DNA of 64,000 bases from Azospira restricta (GCF_016858125.1 NZ_CP064781.1:1807501-1871500); one strand, 5' to 3'. Shown: positions 50,223 through 59,614, counted from the stretch's first letter. Made by a program: numbers and translations. The notes: a model not told the origin generated them from the letters alone.

Positions 50223-50239
50223 AGCAAACGCCGTGCCAG
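50223..50239 (-). promoter_or_regulatory. sigma-54 promoter of the fliK operon
   Basis: On the - strand CTGGCACGGCGTTTGCT matches the sigma-54 consensus YTGGCACGRNNNTTGCW at every defined position. The GG and GC cores are 10 bases apart. It lies just after the fliJ stop codon and about 38 bases before the chosen fliK start. Confidence 0.85.
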
Positions 50240-50244
50240 CGTCG

Positions 50245-50688
50245 TCAGGTGTCCTCTTTGAGGTGCTTGCGGGCCGCGAACTCGTCGATGGCCTTCTGCT
50301 CGCGCCGGTTCTCCTTCGCCTCCTCGGCGCGGGAGTGGCGGACCGACAGCGTGTCGATGGCCTTCAGGCGGACCCGCTGCGCCTGCCAGTGCGCCTGGCC
50401 GGCGGTGGTCTTGTGGCGGGACTGGATCACCGCCTGCTGCTGCTGTGCGATGGCGTCGTCGAGACGGGCGAGGAAATCCTGGAAGTTCTTCCATTGCAGC
50501 GGCGCCATGCCGGCCTGCGCCGACGCCTGGAAGCGGCCGGCGTATTCCTCGCGGTACTGGCAGAGGAGGTCGAGCTTGGCCTTCGCGTCCTGTTCGGCGG
50601 CGATCAGGCGCGCCAGCTGCTGCGTGGCGTCGTCGGCGCGACGCTGCATCAGTTCGAGCACGGTCTGCAGGGCGAAGGGTTTGCTCAT
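50245..50688 (-). CDS. fliJ: flagellar export chaperone/stalk protein FliJ
   Basis: FliJ is the coiled-coil stalk of the FliI export ATPase. The 147-residue protein is helical throughout, with LIAAEQDAKAKLDLLCQYRE and the C-terminal RAEEAKENRREQKAIDEFAA. Charged heptads fit the long two-helix coil. It is the last gene of the fliF-G-H-I-J run and lies 81 bases after fliI. Confidence 0.93.
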   Translation of the reverse strand: MSKPFALQTVLELMQRRADDATQQLARLIAAEQDAKAKLDLLCQYREEYAGRFQASAQAGMAPLQWKNFQDFLARLDDAIAQQQQAVIQSRHKTTAGQAHWQAQRVRLKAIDTLSVRHSRAEEAKENRREQKAIDEFAARKHLKEDT

Positions 50689-50769
50689 CGGGAAGGGCCG
50701 TCTGGATGTCTCATTTTAGAACTGCGACGCCGACATTGCCTGCGCGGATTGCGTCGTGTCCGGCGGGCC

Positions 50770-52185
50770 TCAGGCGGCGAGACCGAACAGCTGGCGCAGG
50801 CCGCCGACACTGTCGGCGCTGGCCGACTGCTCGGACAGGTTCTGCTGCAGGAAACGCTCGAACAGCGGGTACTGCGCGATCGCCTGGTCGAGCAGCGGGT
50901 CGCTGCCGGCGACGTAGGCGCCGACGCTGATCAGGTCGCGCGAGCGCTGGTAGCGCGAATAGAGCTGCTTGAAGCGGCGGATCGCGTCGAGGTGGCCGTC
51001 GTCGATCAGGTTCACCATCGCCCGCGAGATCGACTGTTCGATGTCGATCGCCGGGTAGTGGCCGGCGTCGGCGAGCGTGCGCGAGAGCACGATGTGGCCG
51101 TCGAGGATCGCGCGCGCGGAGTCGGCGATCGGGTCCTGCTGGTCGTCGCCTTCGGCAAGCACGGTGTAGAAGGCGGTGATCGAGCCGCCGCCCTCGGGGC
51201 CGTTGCCGGCGCGCTCGACCAGCTGCGGCAGGCGGGCGAAGACCGACGGTGGATAGCCGCGGGTCACCGGCGGCTCGCCGACGGCGAGCGCGATCTCGCG
51301 CTGCGCCATCGCGTAGCGGGTCAGCGAATCCATGATCAGCAGCACCTGCCGGCCCTGGTCGCGGAAATACTCGGCGATGCTGGTGGCGTAGGCGGCGCCC
51401 TGCAGCCGCATCAGCGGGCTGACGTCGGCCGGCGCGGCGACGACGACGGCGCGGCGCAGGCCCTCCTCGCCGAGGATCTGCTCGATGAATTCCTTCACCT
51501 CGCGCCCCCGTTCGCCGATCAGGCCGACGACGATCACTTCCGCCTCGGTGTAGCGCGCCATCATCCCGAGCAGCACCGACTTGCCGACGCCGGAACCGGC
51601 GAACAGGCCCATGCGCTGGCCGCGGCCGACGGTCAGCAGCGCGTTGATGGCGCGGACGCCGACGTCCAGCGTCTGCGTGATCGGTGCCCGCGACATCGGG
51701 TTGATCGGCCGGCTCTGCAGCGGGCGCAGCGTGTCGGTATGGAGCGGGCCGTGCTGGTCGAGCGGGCGGCCGGCGGCGTCGACGATGCGCCCGAGCAGCG
51801 CGTCGCCGACCGGCATCAGCTTGGCGCGGTCGATGATCCGCCGCCGCTGCAGCCGCGGCCTGCCGATCTTCGGCAGCGGCGTGCGCGTCTCGTAGGCGGT
51901 GACGCGAGCGCCGGGGGAGAGACCGTAGACGTCCTCGGACGGCATCAGGAACAGCTTCTCGCCGGCGAAGCCGACCACCTCCGCCTCGACCGGCGTGCCG
52001 CCGATCGGGGTGATGCGGCAGGAACTGCCGAGCGGCAGCTTGAGGCCGCTCGCCTCCATGACCAGGCCGTTGATCCGCGTCAGGTGGCCGCTGCTGAGGA
52101 TGGGGCTGGCGTCTTCCGCTGCGCCGCGGCACTGTTCGAGGAAGTCGCGCCAGCCGGCGGCGTGGTTGGGCAGCCCGTCGCTCAC
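50770..52185 (-). CDS. fliI: flagellum-specific export ATPase FliI
   Basis: FliI is an F1-like ATPase that feeds substrates into the export gate. The Walker A is AGSGVGKS (196-203), and [20 protein letters not shown] with the Walker B strand [20 protein letters not shown] follows. The C-terminal part has [20 protein letters not shown]. At 471 residues it has family length. The gap to fliH (52186-52264) is GC-rich and holds no obvious signal. Confidence 0.97.
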   Translation of the reverse strand: MSDGLPNHAAGWRDFLEQCRGAAEDASPILSSGHLTRINGLVMEASGLKLPLGSSCRITPIGGTPVEAEVVGFAGEKLFLMPSEDVYGLSPGARVTAYETRTPLPKIGRPRLQRRRIIDRAKLMPVGDALLGRIVDAAGRPLDQHGPLHTDTLRPLQSRPINPMSRAPITQTLDVGVRAINALLTVGRGQRMGLFAGSGVGKSVLLGMMARYTEAEVIVVGLIGERGREVKEFIEQILGEEGLRRAVVVAAPADVSPLMRLQGAAYATSIAEYFRDQGRQVLLIMDSLTRYAMAQREIALAVGEPPVTRGYPPSVFARLPQLVERAGNGPEGGGSITAFYTVLAEGDDQQDPIADSARAILDGHIVLSRTLADAGHYPAIDIEQSISRAMVNLIDDGHLDAIRRFKQLYSRYQRSRDLISVGAYVAGSDPLLDQAIAQYPLFERFLQQNLSEQSASADSVGGLRQLFGLAA

Positions 52186-52264
52186 CGGGCCCTCCGCCTG
52201 CCGTCCTGCGCCATCCTCGCCGCGGGCCGATGGGCTCGCCCGGCGGGCGGCCGAGCCGGCGCGC

Positions 52265-52951
52265 TCACGGTTTTGGCTCCAGCCATTCGCCGCTGGTGCC
52301 GATCGCCTCGAGGACGCGCCGCCAGCGCGTTTCCAGCGTTGCGTCGACTTCGCTGGCGCCGGCCTCGACGCGGCAGCCGCCGGCGGTGATGCTGCCGTCC
52401 TCGATGATGCGCCAGCCGTTGTGCGCCAGCTGCTCGCCGAGGTGCGTGCGCACCAGCGCGGCGTCGGCGGGATTCAGGTAGAGCGCCGGGTGGCCGTTGT
52501 GCAGTGACATTGCCGCCAGCGCCTCGCGCACGATCGGCAGCAGCAGCTCCGGGCGCACGCGCAGGCTTTGCCGAAGTACCTGCGCAGCGATCTCGACGGC
52601 GACCGCGAGCAGCGTCTCGCCGACCTGCTGGTCGAACTGCTGCAGCTGCTGCCGCAGGTTGTCGCCGAGCGCGGCGATCTGCGCGGCTTCCGCCTGTGCC
52701 AGCGCGAGACCCTCGGCGTGGCCGGCGGCGCGGCCGGCCTCCAGTCCGGCGGCGTGGCCGCTGGCGTAGGCCTCGTTGTGGATGCGCTCGACGTCCTCCG
52801 CGGTCGGCAGCGCAATCGCCGGCGCTTCGTCGGCGGGCGGTGCTTCGCCGGCCGGCGGCACCAGTCCGCCCGGCTTGCCGTCGTCGAAGGCGCCGAGTTC
52901 CCAGCGCTCGTAGGCGGAGAGCTTTTCCTTGGGGATGAAGCCGGAGGACAT
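52265..52951 (-). CDS. fliH: flagellar export ATPase regulator FliH
   Basis: FliH holds FliI in check and docks it to the C ring. The N terminus ([20 protein letters not shown]) has the Trp/aromatic pattern used for FlhA/FliN binding. The central coil has G/A-x3-G repeats ([20 protein letters not shown]) that are typical of FliH. The C-terminal part reads [19 protein letters not shown] with [12 protein letters not shown]. At 228 residues it fits. It starts 10 bases after the end of fliG. Confidence 0.95.
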   Translation of the reverse strand: MSSGFIPKEKLSAYERWELGAFDDGKPGGLVPPAGEAPPADEAPAIALPTAEDVERIHNEAYASGHAAGLEAGRAAGHAEGLALAQAEAAQIAALGDNLRQQLQQFDQQVGETLLAVAVEIAAQVLRQSLRVRPELLLPIVREALAAMSLHNGHPALYLNPADAALVRTHLGEQLAHNGWRIIEDGSITAGGCRVEAGASEVDATLETRWRRVLEAIGTSGEWLEPKP

Positions 52952-52961
52952 GAACTGCAGC

Positions 52962-53960
52962 TTAGATCATCTGCTCGCCGCCGGCACCGCCGAGGACGAT
53001 CTGCCCCTCGTCGGCGAGGCGGCGGACGATCTTGAGGATTTCCTTCTGCTCCGCCTCGACCTCGGAGACGCGCACCGGGCCGCGTGCTTCGAGGTCCTCG
53101 CGCAGCATCTCGGCGGCGCGCTGCGACATGTTCTTGAAGATCTTCTCGCGCAGCTCGGGCGAGGCGCCCTTCATCGCCAGGATCAGCGAATCGGACTGGA
53201 TCTCGCGCAGCAGCAGCTGGATCGAACGGTCTTCCAGGTCGAGCAGGTTCTCGAAGACGAACATCTCGTCGAGGATCTTCTGCGCGAGGTCGGGGTCGTA
53301 TTCGCGGATCGCGTCGAGCACCGAGGTCTCGTTGGCGGTGCCCATGAAGTTGAGGATCTCGGCGACCGGCCGTACGCCGCCCATCGCCGCCTTCTTCAGG
53401 TTCGACGAGCCGGAGAGGATGCGCAGCATGACCTCGTTCAGCTCCTTCAGCGCCGTCGGCTGGATGCCCTCGAGCGTCGCGATGCGGAGGACGACGTCGT
53501 TCCTCAGGCGCTCGGTGAACTGGTTGAGGATCTCGCTGGAATGGTCGTGCTCGAGGTGCACGAGGATGGTGGCGATGATCTGCGGGTGCTCGTTCTTGAT
53601 CAGGTCGGCCACCGTCGGCGCATCCATCCACTTCAGGCCCTCGATGCCGGCGGTATCGCCGCCCTGCAGGATGCGCGAGATCAGGTTGGAGGCCTTGTCG
53701 TCGCCGAGCGCCTTGGTCAGCACCGAGCGGATGTAGGCGTCGGTATCGATATGCACCGCCGCCGATTCGCCGGCGGATTTGTGGAAGTCGTCGAGCACCG
53801 TCTCGACGCGGGTGCGCGGCACCGAGCGCAGCGCCGCCATGGCGTGGCCGATCTTCTGCACCTCGCGCGGACCGAGGTGCTTGAGCACTTCCGCCGCCCG
53901 TTCCTCGCCCAGCGAGATGAGCAGGATCGCGGCCTTTTCGATGCCTTCGTCAGCTGGCAT
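52962..53960 (-). CDS. fliG: flagellar motor switch protein FliG
   Basis: FliG is the torque-generating C-ring protein. The EHPQ motif of the middle domain is present (LIKNEHPQIIATIL). The C-terminal torque helix has LLDLEDRSIQLLLREIQSDS with conserved charges that meet MotA. At 332 residues it is normal. Its first 11 bases overlap fliF, which fits the direct FliF-FliG contact in the motor. Confidence 0.97.
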   Translation of the reverse strand: MPADEGIEKAAILLISLGEERAAEVLKHLGPREVQKIGHAMAALRSVPRTRVETVLDDFHKSAGESAAVHIDTDAYIRSVLTKALGDDKASNLISRILQGGDTAGIEGLKWMDAPTVADLIKNEHPQIIATILVHLEHDHSSEILNQFTERLRNDVVLRIATLEGIQPTALKELNEVMLRILSGSSNLKKAAMGGVRPVAEILNFMGTANETSVLDAIREYDPDLAQKILDEMFVFENLLDLEDRSIQLLLREIQSDSLILAMKGASPELREKIFKNMSQRAAEMLREDLEARGPVRVSEVEAEQKEILKIVRRLADEGQIVLGGAGGEQMI

Positions 53961-55671
53961 TGGAGCCGGTCCAATCCTTGATGATGTTGGCGACGACCTT
54001 CGGGTCCTGCTCGGCGACGCCGCGCGCCCGGTCCAGCTTGTCTTCGAACGGCGTCGGTCCGCCTTCTCCCGCTTCCTCGGCCATCGCGCCGTAGGCGGCG
54101 GCGCCGCGGGCGGCGTGCTCGCCCGGGCGCGGCGTCAGCATCAGCGTGATCAGCGGCTTCACCACCTTGAGCAGCAGGTAGGCGATGATGCCGGCGATCG
54201 CGCCGTACTTGATCAGGTCCTTGAGCAGCGACAGCAGGTCCGGATCCTTCCACAGCGGCAGGCCGTCGTCGGCGCGCTCGACGGCGGTGAACGACGCGTT
54301 CGCTACCGACAGCGTGTCGCCGCGGTCCTTGCTGAAGCCCATCGCCTCGCGCGCGAGGTCGTTGATCTGCTTCAGCTCGTTGTCGGTAAGCGGCTTCGTC
54401 GCCGGCTTGCCGTCCTTGCCGATCTCCTTGCGGTGATTCACCACCACCGCCGCCGACAGCCGGCGGACGACGCCGGCCGACTGCTTGGTGTGGCGGATCG
54501 TGCGGTCGACCTCGTAGTTGATCGTCGCGTTCTTGGTGGTCGCGACCGGCTGGCCGATGCTGGCGATCGGCGCCTGCACGCCGGCGGCGTTGATCTGGCC
54601 CGGCGCGCCGAGGTTGGCCGTCGCCCCTGCCGGTGCCGCACCGGGTACGGCCGGCTGCGTCAGCGGCGCAGTGGCCGGTACCGGCGGCTGGTTGGAGAGG
54701 GCGCCCGGGACGCCGACTGCCGGCGTCGAGGTGCCGCTCGCCGTCTCCGCGGTCTGCTGGCTGCGGACGACGATGTCCGGCGGCGTCGTGTTCGGCTTGT
54801 GCGTTTCTGCCGTCTGCTCGCTCTGCGAGAAGTCGATGTCGGCGGCGACCTGCACCTTGGCGTTGCCGGGGCCGACGATCGGCGTCAGGATGTCCTCGAT
54901 GCGCTTGATCACCGCGCTTTCGACTTCGTGGACGTACTTCACCTGGGTCGGGTCGAGGCCGGCATCCATCAGCTTGCTCTTCAGCTGCGACAGCACCGCG
55001 CCGCTCTGGTCGAGGACGGCGACGTTGGCGGTCGGCATCTGCGGCACGCTGGAGGCGACCAGGTTCTGGATGCCGGCGATCTGCGCCGGCTCCAGCGCGC
55101 GGCCCGGGTAGAGGCTGAGCAGCACCGAGGCCGAGGGCTTCTGTTCCTCGCGCACGAAGACAGTCGGCTTGGGAATCGCCAGATGCACGCGCGCGCCCTG
55201 GACCGCGGCGATCGACTGGATCGTCCGCGACAGTTCGCCTTCCAGCGCGCGCTGGTAGTTCACCTGCTCGGCGAACTGGCTGATGCCGAATTTCTGGTTC
55301 TCCATCAGCTCGAAGCCGACTGAGCCGCCTTTCGGCAGTCCCTGCGAGGCGAGCCGCAGGCGCACCTCGTGCACGCGGTTGCTCGGCACCAGGATGGCGC
55401 CGCCGCCTTCGGAGAACTTGTAGGGAACGTTGAGCTGTTCGAGCGCGGTGATGATCGCGCCGCCGTCGCGTTCGGAAATGTTCGAGAAAAGGACGCGGAA
55501 ATCGGATTGCCTGAACCACAGCACGCTGCCGACCAAAAGGGCGATCACCGCGGCGATCGACACCATCAACATCAATTTCTGCTGGTTATCCAGGCGGGAA
55601 AATGCCTGCTGCAGACGGCCGGTGCTGCCTGCCGCTCCTGCGCCCGCGATGGATTCCGGTGTTGCCGCCAT
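53950..55671 (-). CDS. fliF: flagellar MS-ring protein FliF
   Basis: FliF forms the MS ring in the inner membrane. The first membrane helix is at about 34-53 (LMLMVSIAAVIALLVGSVLW) and the second at about 485-505 (LIKYGAIAGIIAYLLLKVV). The periplasmic ring-building domains begin FRVLFSNISERDGGAIITAL. An Ala/Pro/Thr segment (about 300-370) is the variable part of the collar. The C-terminal tail (DPKVVANIIKDWTGSNAS) is the FliG-binding peptide. Length is 573 residues. It heads fliFGHIJ, divergent from fleS across 94 bases. Confidence 0.97.
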   Translation of the reverse strand: MAATPESIAGAGAAGSTGRLQQAFSRLDNQQKLMLMVSIAAVIALLVGSVLWFRQSDFRVLFSNISERDGGAIITALEQLNVPYKFSEGGGAILVPSNRVHEVRLRLASQGLPKGGSVGFELMENQKFGISQFAEQVNYQRALEGELSRTIQSIAAVQGARVHLAIPKPTVFVREEQKPSASVLLSLYPGRALEPAQIAGIQNLVASSVPQMPTANVAVLDQSGAVLSQLKSKLMDAGLDPTQVKYVHEVESAVIKRIEDILTPIVGPGNAKVQVAADIDFSQSEQTAETHKPNTTPPDIVVRSQQTAETASGTSTPAVGVPGALSNQPPVPATAPLTQPAVPGAAPAGATANLGAPGQINAAGVQAPIASIGQPVATTKNATINYEVDRTIRHTKQSAGVVRRLSAAVVVNHRKEIGKDGKPATKPLTDNELKQINDLAREAMGFSKDRGDTLSVANASFTAVERADDGLPLWKDPDLLSLLKDLIKYGAIAGIIAYLLLKVVKPLITLMLTPRPGEHAARGAAAYGAMAEEAGEGGPTPFEDKLDRARGVAEQDPKVVANIIKDWTGSNAS

Positions 55672-55765
55672 GCCGTCCTTTATTCCCGATTAATCAAGCA
55701 AAAAGCGCAAAGTTCTGAGAAATATTCTACTATTGTAGCCGCAATCTGCATGGGATTCTCCCCGA
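55672..55765. promoter_or_regulatory. AT-rich divergent fliF/fleS intergenic region
   Basis: This 94-base gap must hold the promoters of fliF (- strand) and fleS (+ strand). It is clearly richer in A/T than its surroundings. A small inverted repeat CTAC-TATT-GTAG is present at 55727-55738. On the - strand TACAAT (about 55736-55731) resembles a -10 box without a good -35. No consensus sigma-54 or sigma-28 promoter was found on either strand. Confidence 0.35.
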
Positions 55766-56935
55766 ATGACCGATTCCTCGCAATTAGAGAAGGCGCAGGA
55801 CCTGCAGCGCGCTTTCGACGTCTTCAACCAGGTGTCGCACGAACTGACGCAGGCCTATGCCGGGCTGCAGGCGCGCGTGCAGTCGCTGACCGACGAGCTG
55901 GCCGTGGCCAACGGCGAGCTGCGTCGCCAGTACGAGGAAAAGGAAGCGCTTTCCGAACGTTTGGGCCTGCTGCTCGACGCGCTGCCGGCAGGGGTCGTCG
56001 TCGTCGACGCGGCGGGCGCCGTCAGCGAGGCCAACCCGGCGGCGCGGGCGATGCTCGGCGAGGATCTGTGCGGGCGGGCGTGGCAGGGCGTGGCCGGCGC
56101 GCTGCAGCCGGTGGCGCCGCCGGACGAATTCGCGATCGGCGGCCGCCGCGTGTCGCTTGCCGAGAGCGCGCTGGCCTCTGCCGGCGGCCGCATCATCCTG
56201 ATCCACGACATCAGCGCGGCGCACGAGATGAAGGCGAACCTCGAACGCAGCCAGCGGCTGGCGGCGATGGGCGAGATGGCGGCGTCGCTGGCGCACCAGT
56301 TGCGCACGCCGCTCGCCACCGCGCTGCTGTACAGCGCCAATCTCGCCAAGCCGGACCTTGCCGACGACGCGCGCGCGCGCTTTGCCGAGAAGGCGAGCGA
56401 GCAGCTGCGTCGGCTCGAGCGCCTGATCCAGGACGTGCTGCTGTTCGCCCGCGGCGAGCAGATAGGGCGCGAGGTGATCCCGCTCGGCGAACTGCTCGCC
56501 GAGGCGGCGCAGACGATGGAGCCGCAGTGCGCGCTGCGCGGCGTGACGCTGCGCCGGGACGGCGAGGCCGGCGCGGCTATAATCGTCGGCGGCCGCAAGC
56601 CGCTCGCCGGCGCGCTGCTCAACCTGCTGGAGAACGCGCTGCAGGTCTGCGAGCCGGGCGGGACGGTCGGCCTCGGTGTCGAAGTGCTCGGCAAACGGGT
56701 GCGCATCCGCGTCCGCGACACCGGCCCCGGCATCCCGCCGGAGCAGCAGGAGCGGATCTTCGAGCCTTTCTTCACGACCAAGGCGCACGGCACCGGCCTC
56801 GGGCTGGCGATCGCGCAGGGCGTGGCGCGGGCGCACGGCGGCGGCATTGCGGTGTCGTCGCGCGCCGGCGACGGCGCCGAATTCGTCATCGACCTGCCGG
56901 TGGGCACGGTCGCCGATATTCAGGAACAAGGATGA
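55766..56935 (+). CDS. fleS: flagellar sensor histidine kinase, FleS/FlrB type
   Basis: This cytoplasmic kinase phosphorylates the FleR-like regulator encoded next. It has no membrane helix. The N-terminal 70 residues form a coiled coil (GELRRQYEEKEALSERLG). A small PAS-like domain follows (LLDALPAGVVVVDAAGAVSE). The HisKA helix holds phospho-acceptor H177 (SLAHQLRTPLATALLYSANL). The ATPase domain has NLLENALQVCEPGG, RVRDTGPGIPPEQQERIFEP and TGLGLAIAQGVARAHGG. At 389 residues it fits FleS. Its stop overlaps the fleR start by 4 bases. Confidence 0.93.
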   Translation: MTDSSQLEKAQDLQRAFDVFNQVSHELTQAYAGLQARVQSLTDELAVANGELRRQYEEKEALSERLGLLLDALPAGVVVVDAAGAVSEANPAARAMLGEDLCGRAWQGVAGALQPVAPPDEFAIGGRRVSLAESALASAGGRIILIHDISAAHEMKANLERSQRLAAMGEMAASLAHQLRTPLATALLYSANLAKPDLADDARARFAEKASEQLRRLERLIQDVLLFARGEQIGREVIPLGELLAEAAQTMEPQCALRGVTLRRDGEAGAAIIVGGRKPLAGALLNLLENALQVCEPGGTVGLGVEVLGKRVRIRVRDTGPGIPPEQQERIFEPFFTTKAHGTGLGLAIAQGVARAHGGGIAVSSRAGDGAEFVIDLPVGTVADIQEQG

Positions 56936-58272
56936 ACCAGGAACTGCCGATACTCGTCGTCGAGGACGACCCCAACCTGCGCGAGGCGATCTGCGACACG
57001 CTGCTGCTCGCCGGCAAGACGGTGCTGTCGGCGCCGGGCGGGCACGAGGCGCTGGCGATCCTCTCGGGACGCGCGGTGTCGCTGGTGGTCAGCGACGTGC
57101 GCATGATGCCGATGGACGGCATCGCGCTGCTGAAGGAGATCCGCACGCACTGGCCGCACCTGCCGGTGGTGCTGATGACCGCCTACGCCGATGTCGACCG
57201 CGCGGTCGAAGCGATGCGCGCCGGCGCCTGCGACTTCCTGCTGAAGCCCTTCGAGCCGCCGGCCTTGCTCGCGCACGTCGAGAAGTACAAGCTGCCGGAG
57301 GCGGAGGACGACGCCGGCGTGGTCGCCTTCGATACCGCCAGCCGCAACCTGTTCTCGCTGGCGGCGCGCGTCGCGCAGACCGACGCGACGGTGCTGCTCA
57401 CCGGCGAATCGGGCGTCGGCAAGGAAGTGGTCGCCCGCTACATCCATCAGCACTCGGCGCGCCGCCACGGGCCGTTCGTCGCCATCAACTGTGCGGCGAT
57501 TCCGGACACGCTGCTCGAGGCGACGCTGTTCGGCTACGAGAAGGGCGCCTTCACCGGCGCCCAGCAGGCGCAGGCCGGCAAGTTCGAGCAGGCGCAGGAC
57601 GGCACGCTGCTGCTCGACGAGGTCACCGAGATGCCGCTGTCGCTGCAGGCCAAGCTCCTGCGCGTGCTGCAGGAGCGCGAGGTGGAGCGGGTCGGCGGCA
57701 AGAAGCCGGTGGCGCTGAACATCCGCATCGTCGCCACCTCCAACCGCGACATGGCCGAGGCGGTGCAGCGCGGCGTCTTTCGCGAGGACCTCTACTACCG
57801 CCTGAACGTCTTCCCGCTGCCGATCCCGGCGCTGCGCCAGCGGCCGGACGACATCGTGCCGCTCGCCCGCCATTTCCTCGCTGCGCACGGCGGCACCGTC
57901 GGCCGCGCCGGCCTGGTGCTGTCGCCGGCGGCGGAGGCGGCGCTGTGCGCGCACGCCTGGCCGGGCAACGTGCGCGAGTTGGAGAACGTGATCCAGCGCG
58001 CGATGATCCTGGCTCCCGGCGACGTCGTCGAGCCGGCGCACCTGCATCTGCTCGCCGCGCCGCGACCGGCGGCGGCCGAGCCGACGGAGCCGGCGCGGGG
58101 CGAGCCGGCGAAGGCCGACAGCATCCGCGACCTGGAGCGCGAGCACATCCTGGAGACGCTGGCGGCGGTCGGCGGCTCGCGCAAGCTGGCGATCGAGCGC
58201 CTCGGCATTTCGGAACGGACCTTGCGTTACAAGCTCAAACAGTACAAGGACGAGGGCTTCTTCCAGGAATGA
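56932..58272 (+). CDS. fleR: sigma-54-dependent response regulator, FleR/FlrC type
   Basis: FleR-type regulators activate sigma-54 promoters of middle flagellar genes. The receiver (1-120) has D12-D13 and phospho-acceptor D55 (VVSDVRMMPMDGIAL). The AAA+ domain (about 145-375) has Walker A TGESGVGKE, the sigma-54 contact loop GAFTGA (in EKGAFTGAQQ), Walker B GTLLLDEVTEM and the arginine-finger region NIRIVATSNRDM. The C-terminal Fis-type helix-turn-helix is LAIERLGISERTLRYKLKQY. The ATG at 56932 overlaps fleS; the long open frame upstream is not coding. fliE, with a perfect sigma-54 site, is next. Confidence 0.95.
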   Translation: MNQELPILVVEDDPNLREAICDTLLLAGKTVLSAPGGHEALAILSGRAVSLVVSDVRMMPMDGIALLKEIRTHWPHLPVVLMTAYADVDRAVEAMRAGACDFLLKPFEPPALLAHVEKYKLPEAEDDAGVVAFDTASRNLFSLAARVAQTDATVLLTGESGVGKEVVARYIHQHSARRHGPFVAINCAAIPDTLLEATLFGYEKGAFTGAQQAQAGKFEQAQDGTLLLDEVTEMPLSLQAKLLRVLQEREVERVGGKKPVALNIRIVATSNRDMAEAVQRGVFREDLYYRLNVFPLPIPALRQRPDDIVPLARHFLAAHGGTVGRAGLVLSPAAEAALCAHAWPGNVRELENVIQRAMILAPGDVVEPAHLHLLAAPRPAAAEPTEPARGEPAKADSIRDLEREHILETLAAVGGSRKLAIERLGISERTLRYKLKQYKDEGFFQE

Positions 58273-58280
58273 GTGCTGGA

Positions 58281-58296
58281 TGGCACGATGCTTGCT
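58281..58296 (+). promoter_or_regulatory. sigma-54 promoter of fliE
   Basis: TGGCACGATGCTTGCT matches the sigma-54 consensus TGGCACGRNNNTTGCW at every defined position, with GG at 58282-58283 and GC at 58294-58295. It begins 8 bases after the fleR stop and 48 bases before the fliE ATG. FleR, encoded just upstream, is the obvious candidate activator. Confidence 0.88.
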
Positions 58297-58328
58297 GCAG
58301 TTCTGCCTGAATTGAACGGAGCCGGAAC

Positions 58329-58649
58329 ATGGACACCAAGGGTATCGACCAGATGTTGAGCGTGCTGCGGGCGACGGCCACGCAGGCCGCCGGGAAACCG
58401 CAGGAGGCGCAGGCCCCGGCGGGGGGCGTCGACTTCGCGACGGTGCTGAAGAATTCGATCGAGCAGGTGAACCAGACGCAGCAGCAGGCGGAAACCTTGG
58501 CGGCAAATTTTGCCGCCGGCGACGGCAATGCCAACCTGCACGACGTGATGATCGCGCTGCAGAAGGCCAACGTCTCGTTCCAGGAGATGGTGCAGGTGCG
58601 CAACCGGCTGGTGTCGGCCTACCAGGACGTGATGAACATCCAGGTCTGA
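58329..58649 (+). CDS. fliE: MS-ring/rod junction protein FliE
   Basis: FliE joins the MS ring to the rod. The 106-residue protein has a disordered start, GVDFATVLKNSIEQVNQTQQ in the middle, and the conserved C-terminal helices NLHDVMIALQKANVSFQEMV and QVRNRLVSAYQDVMNIQV. It stands alone here, away from fliF, with its own sigma-54 promoter and a terminator 22 bases downstream. The ribosome site is ACGGAG. Confidence 0.96.
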   Translation: MDTKGIDQMLSVLRATATQAAGKPQEAQAPAGGVDFATVLKNSIEQVNQTQQQAETLAANFAAGDGNANLHDVMIALQKANVSFQEMVQVRNRLVSAYQDVMNIQV

Positions 58650-58671
58650 CGGCGTCTGGCGGCAGCCAACT

Positions 58672-58698
58672 GAAAGGGCCGGTCTTGCCGGCCCTTTC
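58672..58698. terminator. bidirectional terminator between fliE and ycgR
   Basis: GAAAGGGCCGG (58672-58682), loop TCTTG, CCGGCCCTTTC (58688-58698) gives a perfect 11-bp stem. It lies 22 bases after fliE and 3 bases before the convergent ycgR stop. A-rich and T-rich arm ends on both sides make it suitable for either strand. Confidence 0.85.
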
Positions 58699-58701
58699 GC
58701 T

Positions 58702-59505
58702 TTATTCCATGCCCGACAGCCGGGCCTTGCGCTCGCGCTCGACGCGGGTGATGTAGCGCTGGATCATCGTCAGCCGCGTGCCCGGCAGGTCCTCGTATTC
58801 GCAGCCGACGCGCAGGTGCTGGTTGCCGCTCTTGGTGGTGACGTCGAAGGCGTTGCGCACGACCAGGTTGCAGACCAGCACGCCTTCCTCGGGAAGTTCG
58901 ATGCGGCAGTCGCGGAAGCCGGTGCCGACCAGGAAGTCCTCCTTGAACTCCGGCTTGACCATCAGCCCGACGCCGCCGCCGCTGATGTCGAGCAGCGGCA
59001 GTTCCATCGGCACCGTCGCGCCGTCCGGCCGCTTCACCGTCAGCTTGCAGCGGACCGGATTGGCGACCGGCGTCGTCAGCCGGTAGTATTCGCGGCGCTG
59101 CAGGCGCAGCACGCTCTCCGGAATGATGCCGCGCAGCGCCGGCCGGTTGGCGTGCTTGACCAGTTCCAGCCGCTTCAGGCTGAACTGCACTTTGACCTTG
59201 TCGAGCGAGGTGGTGAATACGAAGCGGTCGGCCTTCAGCGCGCGGTTGTTCATCTCCTCGTCGCTGCCCATGTCGAAGGTCAGCGTGCCGCGCTCGGCGT
59301 CGACGTCGAGCAGCGAGGTCAGCAGGAAGGAGCGGCCCTGGTCGAAATAGACGGTGATCAGGCTGCTTTTCTGCAGCACGGCCCGCAGCACGAAGATGAT
59401 TTCGGTTCGGGAATGCAGCAGGTACTTGCCGTAGATGCCTTCCTGTTCCAGCTCCAGCTTGCTGGATGCCGAGGACGTTCCCGACGGGACTTCGTTTTCC
59501 GACAT
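58702..59505 (-). CDS. ycgR: c-di-GMP-binding flagellar brake protein YcgR
   Basis: YcgR slows the motor when cyclic di-GMP is high. The N-terminal YcgR domain (about 20-125) has LLHSRTEIIFVLRAVLQKSS and FDMGSDEEMNNRALKADRFV. The PilZ domain (about 130-255) has both nucleotide-binding motifs: R-E-Y-Y-R in LQRREYYRLTTPV, and D-I-S-G-G-G in LLDISGGGVGLMV. At 267 residues it is similar to E. coli YcgR. Upstream (59506-59614) a TTAAA box is seen, but its expected GCCGATAA partner is poor. Confidence 0.94.
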   Translation of the reverse strand: MSENEVPSGTSSASSKLELEQEGIYGKYLLHSRTEIIFVLRAVLQKSSLITVYFDQGRSFLLTSLLDVDAERGTLTFDMGSDEEMNNRALKADRFVFTTSLDKVKVQFSLKRLELVKHANRPALRGIIPESVLRLQRREYYRLTTPVANPVRCKLTVKRPDGATVPMELPLLDISGGGVGLMVKPEFKEDFLVGTGFRDCRIELPEEGVLVCNLVVRNAFDVTTKSGNQHLRVGCEYEDLPGTRLTMIQRYITRVERERKARLSGME

Positions 59506-59614
59506 GTATTTGTTTCCGAATCGTGTATTGCGTGCGGGTGACCCGGGAGTTTAATGCAAAACAACGAGGCGGAGAACGGAAACGCCCGTCGGCGGCTGCG
59601 GCGTGCCGCGGTGC

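Noticed and set aside
55369-56931. Possible fusion of a long N-terminal extension to the FleR-like regulator
   Set aside because: The frame is open upstream, but that part runs antisense to fliF and out of frame through fleS. The ATG at 56932 overlaps the fleS stop as expected for a two-component pair.
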